Below are positions 23,701 through 38,504 of a DNA stretch of 64,000 nucleotides, one piece after another. Each line of letters starts with the position of its first letter. Within the stretch, counting starts at the first letter, position 1. The translations under genes were made by a program, and so were the position numbers. The DNA lies in NCBI RefSeq assembly GCF_024713945.1, contig NC_134680.1:2132001-2196000 (forward strand), read 5' to 3'. This stretch comes from Dermatophagoides farinae. Taxonomy: Eukaryota > Arthropoda > Arachnida > Sarcoptiformes > Pyroglyphidae. The notes under the pieces were generated by a model. It ran no database searches and was not told the origin of the DNA. It saw nothing but the letters and a program-made list of their open reading frames with translations.

Positions 23701-26700
23701 AACCGGAAAATTAATATTGCAATCATTCTGAAGAATTTATTTCTGTGACATCGAAAAAATAAATTCATATGAAAATCATTTTGTTCGGATTCAAGTGAAT
23801 AAAAAAAGAGAGAATATTGATACTGAATAGATGAATTATTAGCTAGGAATGAAATGGGAATACAAAAAAAAAAAAAATATTCTAAATGTCAAACAATATG
23901 CATTTTGCAAGTTTTGAAGAATTTTTTTTTCATTTGTTTTTATTTCATTGGAAAAACGATAATAATCTGACAACAACGAACATAGTTTTGATGATTTTTG
24001 AAAAAAAAACAATCCAACAGTTGAACATTTGAAATGTAATGTTAAAAATAATGGGAATAATCTTAAAAGTCAAGAAATTTTTCGACCAAATATTTTTTGA
24101 TTTTTTTTTGTTACCAAAAGTCATGCTATTTCATGATTTTTTTTTCATCAAATCTAATTAGCTGAATTGAATCGAAATTAATATTATTATTATCATTTTT
24201 CATTAGAAATAATGTGTTTTCAATAGAAAACACAAACAAACACAAAAAAACACGCCTATTCATGCAAGATTGAAATCACCTTTCTTTTTTTGTTTTTTGT
24301 TTTTTTTTCGGTTAATGTGATTCTCATTCCAATTATTCTCTTTTTTTCCATTTCATTGTATTCTATTGTTTAGTTTATTTTCTTTCTATTGATGAGAAAA
24401 AACAACAATAAAAACTAGTTTTTCATAGTCATTTTTTTTGCCTAAACATTTCCTTTTTCCCATTTTTTTGTGTGTTTCTGGTCCAGTTGGGAATTTTCAT
24501 CATCCATTCATTCATTCATATTCAATGTATTTGTTAATGATTTGGTCATGACACTTTTGTTTTGTGTTGTTATGAAAACAATGATACAAGAAAAAAAAAC
24601 ACAAAATAAAGAAACTCTTTTCTCATTAAACGTAAATGATGATATCAATGTGTAATAAATTGTGAATTGGATTAAACCGAACGGGGAAAACTAAAATGTC
24701 AATAAAATGAGCATATAAGAATGTAATGAAATATTTCGATAAAGATTATACGAAGAAGAAAAATTGGAATGAATTATCAAATGAATCTTATTTGGTTTTT
24801 TTTTGTATCGATATCCGTTTGCGAGCAGGTTTTTTTTTACATCATTAGGGATTTAATTTCAATATATCGTGAAATGATATACAATGTTGTGAAAAAATAA
24901 ACAAATATATTGGAAAAATGCAATCCAAAATGAATAATGAAATAGATTTCATTTTACTGAATAATAATGAAAAAATAAAGATTTAATCAATCCTCTGTTG
25001 TTTTTTTGTGTGATCGACGAGTGTAACTTATTGGTTATTACAAACTTGGAAACATTGTATATATGACAATTAATGCAAAAGTTGTTTTTTTTTCATCATT
25101 TTCCAATCAAGTTATGATCATCATAATAATTAAAAATCTATGCAATGAATAATGAAATGATTGGTGAAATGAAAATTTCCTAAGAAACAATTTTCGTTTA
25201 CACAATCGCCATTCATATTACTTTGACATTCAAAAACGAAAAAAAAAATGCAAGACAGTAAAGCCAACTTTTCAGGATGATGAAATATTTTTTTTTTTTT
25301 TTTTTTTTGTTATCATTACAAAACAATGGAGGAGCCAAACATGTTTTTTTCCACATTTCATTTTTTGGTATAATTTCCATAAAGAGAAAACAAAAACAAA
25401 ATAAAGAAAAAATCAGTATAAATTATTATGGATGATGATGACAAACAAGTCAACAATATAAGTTATTAGCAAAAAAAAAAGTAATGGATCATTACCATCA
25501 TCATTGAATGATCAATCGATATCGACATTATCATCATCGATTATAACGCATCAATCATTGTGAGAGAAAAAAAAATTGTATTTCGATGTCATCATTGTAG
25601 AACAATGAATTGATGATGATGTGATGTGATGAGTAAAAAGCTTTTTTTTTCTCTCTCTCTCTCCACATACATTTTTTATCGATAATAATATTGATAATGT
25701 CATTGTAAATGTGATCAATATGTATATATTCATCATCATCATCATCATCATCGATGATAATGTCAGTAATAAAAAAAATGTATAATGCTTTTCAAGACTG
25801 TCTACTCTATCATCATCAATATTTAAGGGTTATCTGCTATATATATATGGATTTTTATTCATTTCAAATTTTGTAATCCATTTTTTCCAATTTATAAATG
25901 ATGATGATTATAATAAATATATATGGATGATGATCATTTCATTCAATATTTTATTTATTCATTGTTGACAATACGAATGAAAAAAAAACTTTAAAACAAT
26001 GTAAATGAATCAAAAGTTTTTCATTTAAATTACAAAAATAATCATAAAATAGATATATATATATATGATATACATAATATTCTTAATTGGTTTTTTTTCA
26101 AGGTTTTCAATCGAAATGAAAATACTGTTGAACAATGAAACAACATTGAACTAAGAAAAAAAAATGAGCAACAAAAAACAACAACAGGAGAAAATGGATG
26201 TTAGTAGAAAAAAAATGAATGGAATAAGATTGATGAAAAGAATTTTTTTTTTGGAAACATTATTCCGAAATGCAAAAAAAATGATGATGATGATAATGAA
26301 GGAAACGGAGAAAAATTGACTTGGCAAATGACACACACACACAGTAAGACACGCAAAATATAGACTTTTCTACTTTTTGGTTGAAAAGTAGAGAGAGAGA
26401 GAGAGAAAATCAAAGTAATAGATCATCGTATAATGATCATCATATACAACATAAATGTGTGTATATATTCAGGTGAATATAGTAAATAAAAAATGGAAAT
26501 GAAAAAAAAGTAAACAAACATAAATAAAATAATGAATGTGTTCCATATGGATGAATTATTCGTTCTTCATTCTCCATCATCATTATCATCGTTCAATCTC
26601 AATATGATGACGACCAATTCATGGAAATATTTTCGTTTCTTTGATTCCATTCCATTGAACGATGAATGATGAGAAAGAAGATGAAGAAGAATTTGATGTT

Positions 26701-29117
26701 TTTTTTTCTCCATTTTAGTTTTCCTGTGCACTGAAGAATAACACAACAGCACACAATTTTTTTTGTTTGATTTGAAAATGGAATTTTCACGTTTCACGAA
26801 CAACATTAATGGCCAAAATTTTCATCTTTTGATACAAGTAGAAAATATGTGTAGCACATAATATAAGATTTGACATTGTCGATGGTTTCGATGATTGATT
26901 TGACTTAATGGAAAAATTGGGGGCAATTATTTGATAATCAAATCATTTTTTTTGTTTTGTCAAGTGAAAAATAATTCAAGCAATATGAAAAATATCACGA
27001 AATTAATGACAAAAAAAATGTCCATGAATCTTTTTTTTGTTTTGTTTTGTTCAAATATTTGTGAACATTTTTTTTTTTTGCTTTTCAATTATTTCAATTT
27101 CGAATGAAATAAAATTGTAACGTTTTTTTTTTATTATTTGGAAAAGGCCTGAGGTGAATCTAATATTTTGGATGTGTTGAGATTGTTGTAATTTATTTTT
27201 TATTGTCTTTTTTGTCTTTCTTGTTGCGGCTTTGGAAATTTTTCAATTTCAATTTCAATTTTTTATTCTTTTGTTCATATTTCCACAACCATTTTGAAAT
27301 GTTGAAATTTTTTTTTTTTTGATTTCCATAAATTAAATTCAAAGGAACAAAAATCAATACCTGATTGATTATTATACATTATGATGATTTTGTTTTCTTT
27401 TTTTTTACAAATGATTACAATGGTAACCAAAATTCAGGTTTCGTATTTCATTTTTATTTCCATTTCCATTCATCCATTCATCACACATTTATTCATGAAA
27501 TAGATTGTCACATTATTATTTGATGTGAATTTGTAAACAAATCCAAGTTTATTTCCAATGTAAACACACACACACACACACATTGAAAGAAGCAATTTTT
27601 TATTTCATTTGTTTAAACATCATCATCATCATCATCATTATTATTGTCGTTTGTCAAATTATTCTCAAATCCTGATGATGATAATGATGATACAGAAAAA
27701 AAAATTCTTATTTCATTCCATAATTCAATTCAATTCAATTCAATCCAATTCATTCATTCATTTTTTTTTGTTGTTGTTCATATTCAAATTAGTTTGAATA
27801 ATATTCATAATACATGATATGTATTTATTGATTTTATCTATAACAACAAGATAATAAAAAAAACATTGATCGATCGATCAATCGACCGATTTATTCGACG
27901 ACAGAAAAAAAAGTCAAGCTAATTTTTACCAGCTGTCATCTTTTCTTTTTTTTATCCACAAGAAAAAAAGAATTAATATTTTTTTTTTAAGTCTTTTTTC
28001 CTATTATTTTGCATACGCAATAGAGAATTAAAATGAATTCAAAAAAAAAGGAAATGATCATTAACGATTGCAAAGAGCTCCCTGATAAATTTGATTTCAA
28101 TAACATCTCTCATCTCATGATGTTGTCGTTTTTTTTCAATTAATCAATTTTTTTCTTGTTATTTTTCTGTTCAATGATTGAAACATTGATTAATTGCCAA
28201 TTTTTTCAATGCAAATTCATTACATCATGTAGAGATAGTAATAAAAAAAAAATACTGATTCGTTCAGAAAGTCCAGTCAGTGATCATTTTGAATCTAAAC
28301 AAATCGATTCATCAAATTAATGAATCGATGATTCGAAAATTCTTTAATCATTGATGATTATTGTATGTTGTTTTTATTTGATGCATGGTGACGTCACCAC
28401 AGATGATTATTTAGAATTTTTTTTTCTGTAGTTTAAATTACAAAAATCGCAAAAGTTTCTTGATTTATTCAAGTGTTTAACATATATGATTACAGTTCTA
28501 TTTCTACGAAAGAAAATCCACTTGAATTTTTTTTTTATTTTCACATCTATAATCTGTGAATTCAATTCATTTATTTTGTTAGTGATATGGTTGTTGTTGT
28601 TATTATAATCAATGAAAGAATTCGAACAAATTGAACGAATAAGAACAAACTAAAAACGTGTAAATGTAAAATATAGAGTAAAAGCAGTCGAGTAGTAGTG
28701 TCGAGTTTATTTTCCCAAATTCAATGTGCTTAGTTTGTTTTTCCATTTCTATTACAATGATTTGTTTTTCGGAAATCTTTTCCAATCATTTTCCATAAGC
28801 TTACAATGTTCGTATGTTTGCTTCACGCATATGAACGCAAGATGATGATGTTCATAGAATACTAATGCTATTTCTTAGAATAATAATAATAATAATAATG
28901 ATTATATGAGAAAAAGAGAAAAAAATATACGTATTTGTATGGGCAACACAACAACTGATGGACAATGGCCATTGAATAACGACAACAACAACAACAACAA
29001 GGTTTGATAGAACCAGAAAAAAAAGAAAGAAATGAATAGATAAATATCAGCTTATGGAATAAATTCTTCGAATTGATGGCAGTAGTAGTAGTAGTAGTAT
29101 TGAAGTAGTGAGAAAAA

Positions 29118-29149
29118 AAAATCAGATTCTGTAACCAGAATCTGATTTT
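29118..29149. repeat. Perfect 14-bp inverted repeat with 4-nt loop
   Basis: AAAATCAGATTCTG, loop TAAC, then CAGAATCTGATTTT. Its function is unknown; a transcript would form a stable stem. It is more complex than the simple repeats around it. Confidence 0.8.
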
Positions 29150-29730
29150 CACTAAGATCCATAACAACAATAAATATTATAGTATATTTACTAATCATGG
29201 TTATTCAATAAATAAAATAACAACGTTTTTTAGTTTAGACGGTTGAAAAAAAAGTAATATTGTTTTCATCGTTGTCGCTTTTATTTGAGGGAAGGAATAT
29301 ATTCATTTTTTTCTGTTACTGAATTTTTTTTTCATTGTTTCAATGACGTTGTCGCTATCATCATCATCATTATGATTGGGGATCAAACAACCAGGGGAAA
29401 AAAAATATTTGCCATAAGGCAAACATGCAAGAAACAAACTGGCAAAAAAAATCGAAACAAAAAAAAACGAACCCAACTAACTTAAACAACAACAAAATAT
29501 TCTTTCCCTTTGCTGATGATCCATGTTTTATTCTCATTCTCATTCTCATTCATGATGTAGAATCATTTTTTCTGTTGTCGAGAATCGATGTCAACTATGT
29601 TATGTTATATGATTCTGTTTAATTCTGTTCACATTCAATGACACACACACACACATACTAACAACAGCAACAACTTTCGATGACAGACTAGAATTATACA
29701 TAACAATAATAATCATTGATTGTCTACACC

Positions 29731-29761
<31 letters not shown>

Positions 29762-32104
29762 TGGCAACATGCATACATATTGACTAACATTTTCACATCG
29801 ATTTATATCACATGTATTGTGTCATTATGAAATTAATAATATTTAATAGTTAGTTTATCTAATATGAAGTCTTGTTTTCATATAGATCATCAACAACAAC
29901 AACAACAAATAATGCAGTGGAATATGTTATGACATATATACATTGAGATAATAATAATGACAAAAACAACAACAACAACAATTATTTATTGATTTGTTCA
30001 TTCATGCTTGATAATGATAATAGATAGATAGATGGTGAAAATCTTTAGAATTTTTTTTTTTTTTTTTTGCATCAATGTTCTTAAATAAATGTAAAAAAAT
30101 GGAAAAAAAAGTTTATCATAACAATGAAAAGAGAAAAATGATTTTATTTTTTTGAGAAACAAATCATAGAGATACAACCCTATCACAATCACAATCCAAT
30201 CTATTGATCATAAAGTAGCATTCTTTATATTCACCATCATGTATGCATGTATATATATGATGAACCATGTATATGGAAATAATTAGGTTGATGATGATGA
30301 TAAAAATAGATTGAATAAACAAACAAACAAACAAACAAACAAGGAGAAGAAGAGAAAATTGCATAAAATATGAAATGATCAACTTTATCCAACAACAACA
30401 ACAACAACAACAACTATTCATTCGACAAAATATAAATCCATCCTCTCTCTCTCTTTGTCTTTTTCGGTTGCTTTGTTTTTTTTTCCAAATCTCAATATAT
30501 AATTAGTTTTTTGTTTTGTTTTCAACGTTCATCATCATCATTATCGTTATCGTTATGATGATGATGATGATGATAGAACCTGATTAGATTATTATTCTCG
30601 ACGTTCCTATGTGCTTTGATTTTTGTTTCATATTTTTTTTTGCACTCTTTTTTATATATTCAAAACATCCTAATGAACATTTATATTGTGTTGTTACTAT
30701 TATTCATATATTAAAAATTAAAATTTGGATTTGCAAACATAGAATAACGACATAAACATCGTTGCCGTTATGTGCTTACAATTTGGCGAAAAAAAAATAA
30801 TGAATGCAAAATATTGCAAACAACTGATTCAACTGTGTGTGTGTGTTAGGAATTGTTGTTGTGATTTGATTTTTTTTTCGATTAAAAAATTGATCATTTT
30901 TTTTTTTGCTCCTGATAATTAATCCATTTCATTCGAATGATTGATTAGATTGAAATGATCTGAACAACAAGAGAAAAAAAACCAATCATTGTACATTCAA
31001 TGTACAATTCATGAATATTTTTCAAAATTTATTTTTGTTTTTTTTTCTGTATGAAAACAAAACAAAACTATCGATCATATTGAATAAATATATTATTGCA
31101 CTCAGCTAGAAAAAAAACCCACACGAACACACAAATCCATTGATTCAAATCTAGTGCAAAGCAAACAAAAGCAAAATAATAATGAAAAAAAAACCGCTAG
31201 AAAAAATTGAATTGAATTCAGTCATCCATTCGATTCATTTCATTGATTCGTTCTTCATAAACGAATCGGTACATATTATTATTATTATTATTATGTGAAT
31301 TTGTCATTGTGAAAAAAAAAATAAAATCCAAAACCTAATAATAATGAACAAGAGTGTGTGTGTGTGTGTGAGAGAGAGATATTTTTTTTCTCTAACCAAA
31401 ATTCAATTCAATTCAATGAATTCAAATTAAAAAAAAATAGGAAAACAATCTGGAACCAGTATGACAAAAGAATAGTATAAAGAATATCATTGATGGAAAA
31501 TCGAGTTCGTCAAAGAAACAGCAGCAACAACAACAACAATGATCATTGAGATTTTTTTTTTCTTTTGTTCAAGTGTTGCAGAATTCTTCACCCATCATCA
31601 TCATCATCATCATCATTAATATTTGAAAATGTTTTTTTTTGTCTATTTGTCTTTTCACTTTTTTTCTGCTCGGTAATGAAAAAAAAAATATTTCAAAAGT
31701 TTTACCCAAAAAAAAATCAAATCAAATCATCTATTGTTTCTATTTTTATCACATTTTTTTTATTAGCTAAATGACAGTAACAGTAACGACAACAGCAACA
31801 GAAACAGCAAAAAAAAAGATTGAGTCATCATCAACATCGTCATTTGTTGAAGAATTTTTTTTTGTGAAACAAAAACAAAAAAGTTTGAAGAATTTCCGGT
31901 CCGATTGGAAAAGAGGAAGGGTAGAAAAAAAATCACATAAAAATTTAATGCAGAAATAGACATGAAAAAGAATTCGAATAAAACAAAACAAAAAAAAATT
32001 CCAATAGCAACAATCCAGAATTACAAGTTGATGAATCAGAATTCACATACATATTGTTGGATATATTTCATAATAGGATTTCATTTAAACTAGTCTAGAC
32101 TGTG

Positions 32105-32133
32105 ATTACTACACCCTTATCGGTTGTAGTAAT
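32105..32133. repeat. 9-bp inverted repeat
   Basis: ATTACTACA, an 11-nt spacer, then TGTAGTAAT. Short and possibly by chance. Confidence 0.4.
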
Positions 32134-34799
32134 GCATTGTCTATGTGTGTGTGTGTGTGTGTGTGTATTTCTAGACCTCACTTAATCTTAATTTTTTGGT
32201 TTGTTTATATGGAATTCAAAATAAAAACGGTGGTTTTTCTATTGGATTTTTTTCAAAAAAAAAAAAAAAAAAAAAACAATTGATTCTTGAAACATTTTCT
32301 AAATAGAAAAAGTTTTCGTTTTTTTTTTGTTTCATGTTATTTGAAATCCATAAATCGTTATGTTTTGTTTCGATTAGTTTTGTTTTGTTTCGTTTTTTTT
32401 TTTGAGGGTTAAAAAATGAAATGTTGTGAAAAACAAACGACATTTGAAATGAATGAATGAAAAAAAAAAATAGAGAGAATACAAAATAGCGAGAAAGTTG
32501 ACGGGAAAAAAAATCTATTAATCATAATTATAGAAATGTGAATATACGATTTGAAATGGTTACAGTAACAACAGATATATACAAATATATATATAAACTA
32601 TGGTAACAGCCGGGACATTTTTATACCAACAAACAAACAAACAGTAACGAATCATGTCATTTTATTTGTATACGAAAAAAAAAATTGAAACAGAATTGGA
32701 TTGCAAATATGGTTCTAAAAGCGAAAAAAAAATTGTCAAAATTACACCATTGAATTTGTTTTCACATTTGATTCATCATTGATGATGAATTCCTGCTGCT
32801 GCTGCTTCTGTTTTCACTGTTTTCACAGTAATATTATGTTTTATTTTTCAAGTCTCTAAGATATAGGTCGATTTGTTTTTTTCTCATTTCATTTTTTTTT
32901 TCATCAATATCCAGGTTTGAGCTTGTATTGAAAAATATATAAAGTATAAATAAATTGAAAATCATTCAAATTTCAAGTAAATGAAGAAAAAAAAATATTT
33001 GATTCCATTGAATACGTGCGTGCTTGCTTGCGTGTATACTGCATATCACAACGTCAATAACCAACCAACCAACCAACCAACAACGACAGCCAAGAAGTGA
33101 ACAATAATCAATATTTTTCTTCAGATTGATCGACTAGAAAATAAAAATGAAAAAAAAACGTTATGGGATCTTTTATTCTTTAGTGATTGTTGGTGTTGGT
33201 GGTGGTTTTAAATTCTTCGAGATTGACAGATTTTTGATTTTTGATTTTTTTTTTGTACTTACTCTTCATTTGTAACTCGTTTTTTAATATCTCAAGAGAA
33301 TCTCAAGATATTGAACAAATCATTTTTGAATGATTGAAACGTAGAAAAAACCTACCCAAACTGGAAATGAACAAAAATTTCAAATGTATCCAACTGAATT
33401 CTTATCCATGTATGTGACATTTGACATATTTGATTGGATACGTGAAGAAAAATTGATAATTTATCGAGAAAAATTCATAATAAATGAATGAAGAGTGTGT
33501 GAGAGAGACGTATACGTAAAAAAATGAAAAAAATTTAAAATGCATGATCAAAATCAAAATCACCGTACACCTGACTAATGATAGCGGGTACATGTCATTA
33601 AAAATTTACCATTTTGTTCATATTCATCATGATCGTCATATTTTAGGTGGAATAAAAAAAAATATTAGTGGTAGCAACAGAAATGAATGAAAAATTGTAA
33701 TATAGAAAATAGAATTTTTTTTGTTTTGTTTGAGAATAAAATAGAATAATAACTATGAATATGAACAACTGAAAAAAATGAATAAAACTTTGCCATTTCT
33801 CTTAATTGGTATATATTCAATCTACAAAACACACACACACACACACACGCATACAATCGAATGGATCATATACAAATTGACATTTGAAATTTTTTTTTCT
33901 GTTATTCTAAAGAAACAGAAACTTTTTCATGGCCATCAATAGTCAATTTTCAAAAAAAAAAAAAATTTTAAAATTCATTTCTTGGTATTTTTTTCTGAAG
34001 AAAAACCTGATGATAAATACATCATTCATCGAAAGATTTATTGATAATAGATAGGAAAAGGTCAATTTTTTCAAATAAAATTCATTTTCAATCAAATAAC
34101 TTACTTGTTATTATTATATATAATGAACACACCGAATGAGATGAAATAATGAAACAAAAAGCAAATAATAACTGAGCTTAATCCAAAAAACAAACACACA
34201 TGGATACACAGAATGAACAAACTTGATTTTTTTTTTTTTTTGATATTCTTAAAATTGAAAAATTTTTTTAATCAAAACAAAAAAAAATTTAAACACCCAT
34301 GCAACACACACATAGAACATGTAACACGTCAAGTGAGAATGGAAAAGAAAATAAAATACATCGTATTTTAAACTCAGAGAATTCATTTCTTGTTTGATGG
34401 TTGATGGTGATGGAATTGAATGGATTTGAATTTAATATTTGCTTCCCCCCACCAAAAAAAAAAACAATCAAAATCAAAAATAACGGTGAAGAGAAAATAA
34501 AACGAAAGTTTTATAATAAACAACAACGATGACGATGCACGGATGTGCTGTGTGTGTGTGTGTGTGGGTGTGGATGTGGATGTGGATGTGAATGTAGATG
34601 TGCAACAAGACACAAAAAAAAAACAATAATAATCGTTTGAGTTAAATTCCACGGGAAAAAAATGTCGGAAAATAATAGACGTGAATAAAGAATAAAGAAA
34701 AAAGTTTTTTCTCAATGCTGGTAGTTGATTCATGATTGTGTGATTAGAATTTGGTCAAGAATAGATAGATGAATGGATGGATAAATCCAGAAAAAAAAC

Positions 34800-34836
<37 letters not shown>

Positions 34837-37800
34837 GTCAAAACGGGCCGGAATTCCTATCGATTCCTTCCGGTAGTACACACGGATAGGAATGAAAAAT
34901 CATTAATTTTTTTTTAATAAAAAATTATAATTAGCTATTTTGTTTGTTTTTTTTACTGTTGTCTGAAAAGTTTTATGAAATTATTTTTTTTTTTTTTTTT
35001 TTTTGAATAAAATTGCATATTATCAACAGCAAACGATCAGAGCAAATGTTTTGTTGTTTGTAAGAAACTTTTTTTCGGATGGTTATTATTAATTTTGAAT
35101 AAATTTTGTTTTTTTTTCATTTCACTTTTTTCTGACTTGTTTGATTATCATTTCATTATATCTCATTATTTATGAAGATAATTATATGATTACTGCGTTT
35201 TCAACGTATACAAGATGATGAAATGATTAATTGTTTGTTTTTTTTCTGGATTGTGAACATGTGGCCAAAAAAAAAGCAACAACAAGATTCACACACACAC
35301 ACACGTACAGGATGATTCTTTACGACGAGAATTTTTTTTTTGTTAAACACACACACAAACACTTATGAAAAAAAAATATTTTTTGATGATCATCATAACG
35401 AAAACTAAACTAAACTTAACTGGAAAAAAATTTGTCAATCAAACGTTTATCTATAACGGGACAAACAAATGAATGAAACAGTCCGTCAGTTGTATTTGTA
35501 TGTGTTTCAACATATTCTGTTTTCCTATTTTTTTTTTACTTTACGTTACAGTTAGATAAAAAAGAAGTGGTCAAAATAGATGAAGAAAGCAAAAAGATCA
35601 AACAATAGTGATAGTAGAAGCATAGATGTATATGTTAACTGGGTAGAAGAAAAAAATACAAGCCGGTAGAATTGTGCGTCTGCACAATGTAAAAAAAAAA
35701 AAATTCTAGAACACTTGGTACAGAATCAAAATAATTGTTTTTTGAATACTTTTTTTTATCTGCGCATTATCAAAATTCTGTTTGTGTTACTGTTGTGATT
35801 CTTAGTAATAATAATGATGATGATAATAATAATAATAATTTCTATTATCTAAACCAACACAACAACAACAACAACAGAATGTTTATTTGTAGTCATTTCA
35901 AATTTGTACAAATGTGATTCATAAAATATTTAAAAAAAAAGAACAATGAACAAAAACAAAGAATTGCCCGGCAACATTCAAGAACATTGTCTATTGTTTT
36001 TGGTTTGTCCAATTGCCGCCATCTTTGTCATCGTACAATTGGTCATTGTATTTTGAAATTATCTTCAATTTCGAATGTCAAATGATGATTTATCAGTGAC
36101 GGATGTCATAATGATATTGATTTTTTATCTCTCTCTCTCTCTCGCAAATATTTTTTGTTAGTACACACCCACTACTTGACTACTTGACTACAGGAATTTT
36201 ATTTCCAACCAAAAAAAAAAAAATTCCCGATTAATCATTTCGATCATCATCATCAATATTATTATTATTATCAAGTTTTGATCGATTAGATCGGTAATTC
36301 TCTCTCTCTATCTCTTTTCTGTATTTCAATTTAATTTATCATTCATTAATTTGATCGATGTCTTCAATGAATGATATAAAAAAAAAATTTTGAGTTTTGA
36401 GTTATCCAAATCTGAATATAAAATATCAGTCAAAATATATAAAAACAAAATCCTAACTAATTGATATTCTAGAAGGAAAAAAAATCTCAATCTTCTTTTG
36501 CATTTAATACATCATCATCTAACCATTGAACATCAAGCGGATGAAGATAAAAAAGAGAGAGAGAGAAAAAAAACATCAATCATATACAGAATTTATTTTC
36601 TTGGAAAAAAATTGGTTTGGTTTTTAATTAAATTTCCTGTTTTCATTCACTTTTTTTTCCATTCATTTATTCCTATGATCGATACTTTATTTGTTATCAG
36701 CCATAAGAATCAGCAATAATAATAATGATGATGATCAATGACCAAAGACCAAAGACGATGATTGAATGATCAAATGACAAATTTAACCATTGAGATTCTC
36801 AGATTTCCATCATTTTGTCCAATTCTGAAATGACTTCAATTCATTTTTTTGCCATTAATTGATTTTGATTTTAAATTATAGCAGTAGTCCGTGTGAGTAG
36901 TTTTATCATCATCATCATGGAACAATAACAGAACAGTATCAATAACTACAACAAAACAATAATGAAAAATTTCAAATGGAACTTATGAAACAGAACAAAA
37001 AACAAATATTAGTTACTATATCGAATTACAATCTCTATCTTTGTGTGTGTGTGTGTGTGTTTTTATTTGTTCGATTTGATCTATGAACTTTTTGATTCTT
37101 TACTCGTTGTCGTTGTTGTTATTTGTTAAAATAGAATCCATCAATGAACAAACGAATGAAAAGAAAAAGGAAAAAGATGAATTGAGATGTTTTCTTTCAA
37201 AAAAAAAGAGACCTTTATTTATTTTCCTGTTACGTATTTTTTTTTATAGCTCATCACTAATAGGTCTAGTAATGGATTGAATGGACATGGATTTTTTTCC
37301 ATAGAATTTCTATTTTTAAAATTAAAAATTTTTTTTTTTTGTAAATGGACACATCAAGGCGAAATTCAATCTATTATATTCGATATATATGACCGTTAAA
37401 AAAAAGTTAAAATGAAAATTATTTTCATTTTCACTTTCTCTTTTCCGTGGAAACAATTTGTCATAATCATCAAAAAAAAAAAATGTGAAAAGTAGAAAAA
37501 AAAAATTTAAATCATTGCAAAGAACAACAACAAAAATCATGGATAGAACACAAGGAGTAAAAAAATCGATAAACATTTCAAACGTGGATTTTATTGCCAT
37601 CGAACAATTATTGATTGTTTATATTGAGATAGGAAAAAAAACGTTGGTATAATTAAAAGCCAAAAAAAAGGGACACTGTTCCTGGAATTCAATAAAGGCT
37701 TGATGATCATGATGATAACAAAAAAAAAAATGCTATTTATCGATTCGTATAATCAATTATTATTATTATTATTACACAAAGAGCAAATCAACATTACGAT

Positions 37801-38398
37801 TTTATTAGGAGAAAAAAAATTCCAATTCGATTATCATCATGTTTTCTTTTTTTTCCCACGAAATCGTTAATTGTTATTTTAACACTCAGTTTACATAAAA
37901 TAACATTTATAATAGAAATTCTATTCTATCATTACACATTTCATTCCAATTTTTGTGTGTATGTGTGGAATGTTTGACATTTTATAAAAGTTTATAAAAA
38001 CATTCATAATATACTACTCTCTCATTGTTTTCAGTGATTCGAATCGATTTATGAATCCAAATAAGTTAAAATTCAGATCAAAGCAAGGGTGATGTTGATC
38101 ATATATGATTTTGAATGTTGAGCAACAGCAATTTAATCATATGATGATGATGAAAATCTCATCGAACTTTTAACTTTTATTTTTATTTTTTTGGTTTTTT
38201 ATTACGTTTTTTAATTCAAAAAAAGTGCTTGGATTATTAAAAATTCAAAGTTTTCCAATTTTTTCTCTTTCATCATCATCATCATCAAAAATTCTCTCTT
38301 GAAATTAAAAGTTCAGAAAAGAATCTGAAGTGCAATCTAATCAATTTTTTCAATATTTTTTTTCGATACTAATTCTGATGAATTCCAGAGTTTGTGGT

Positions 38399-38504
<106 letters not shown>

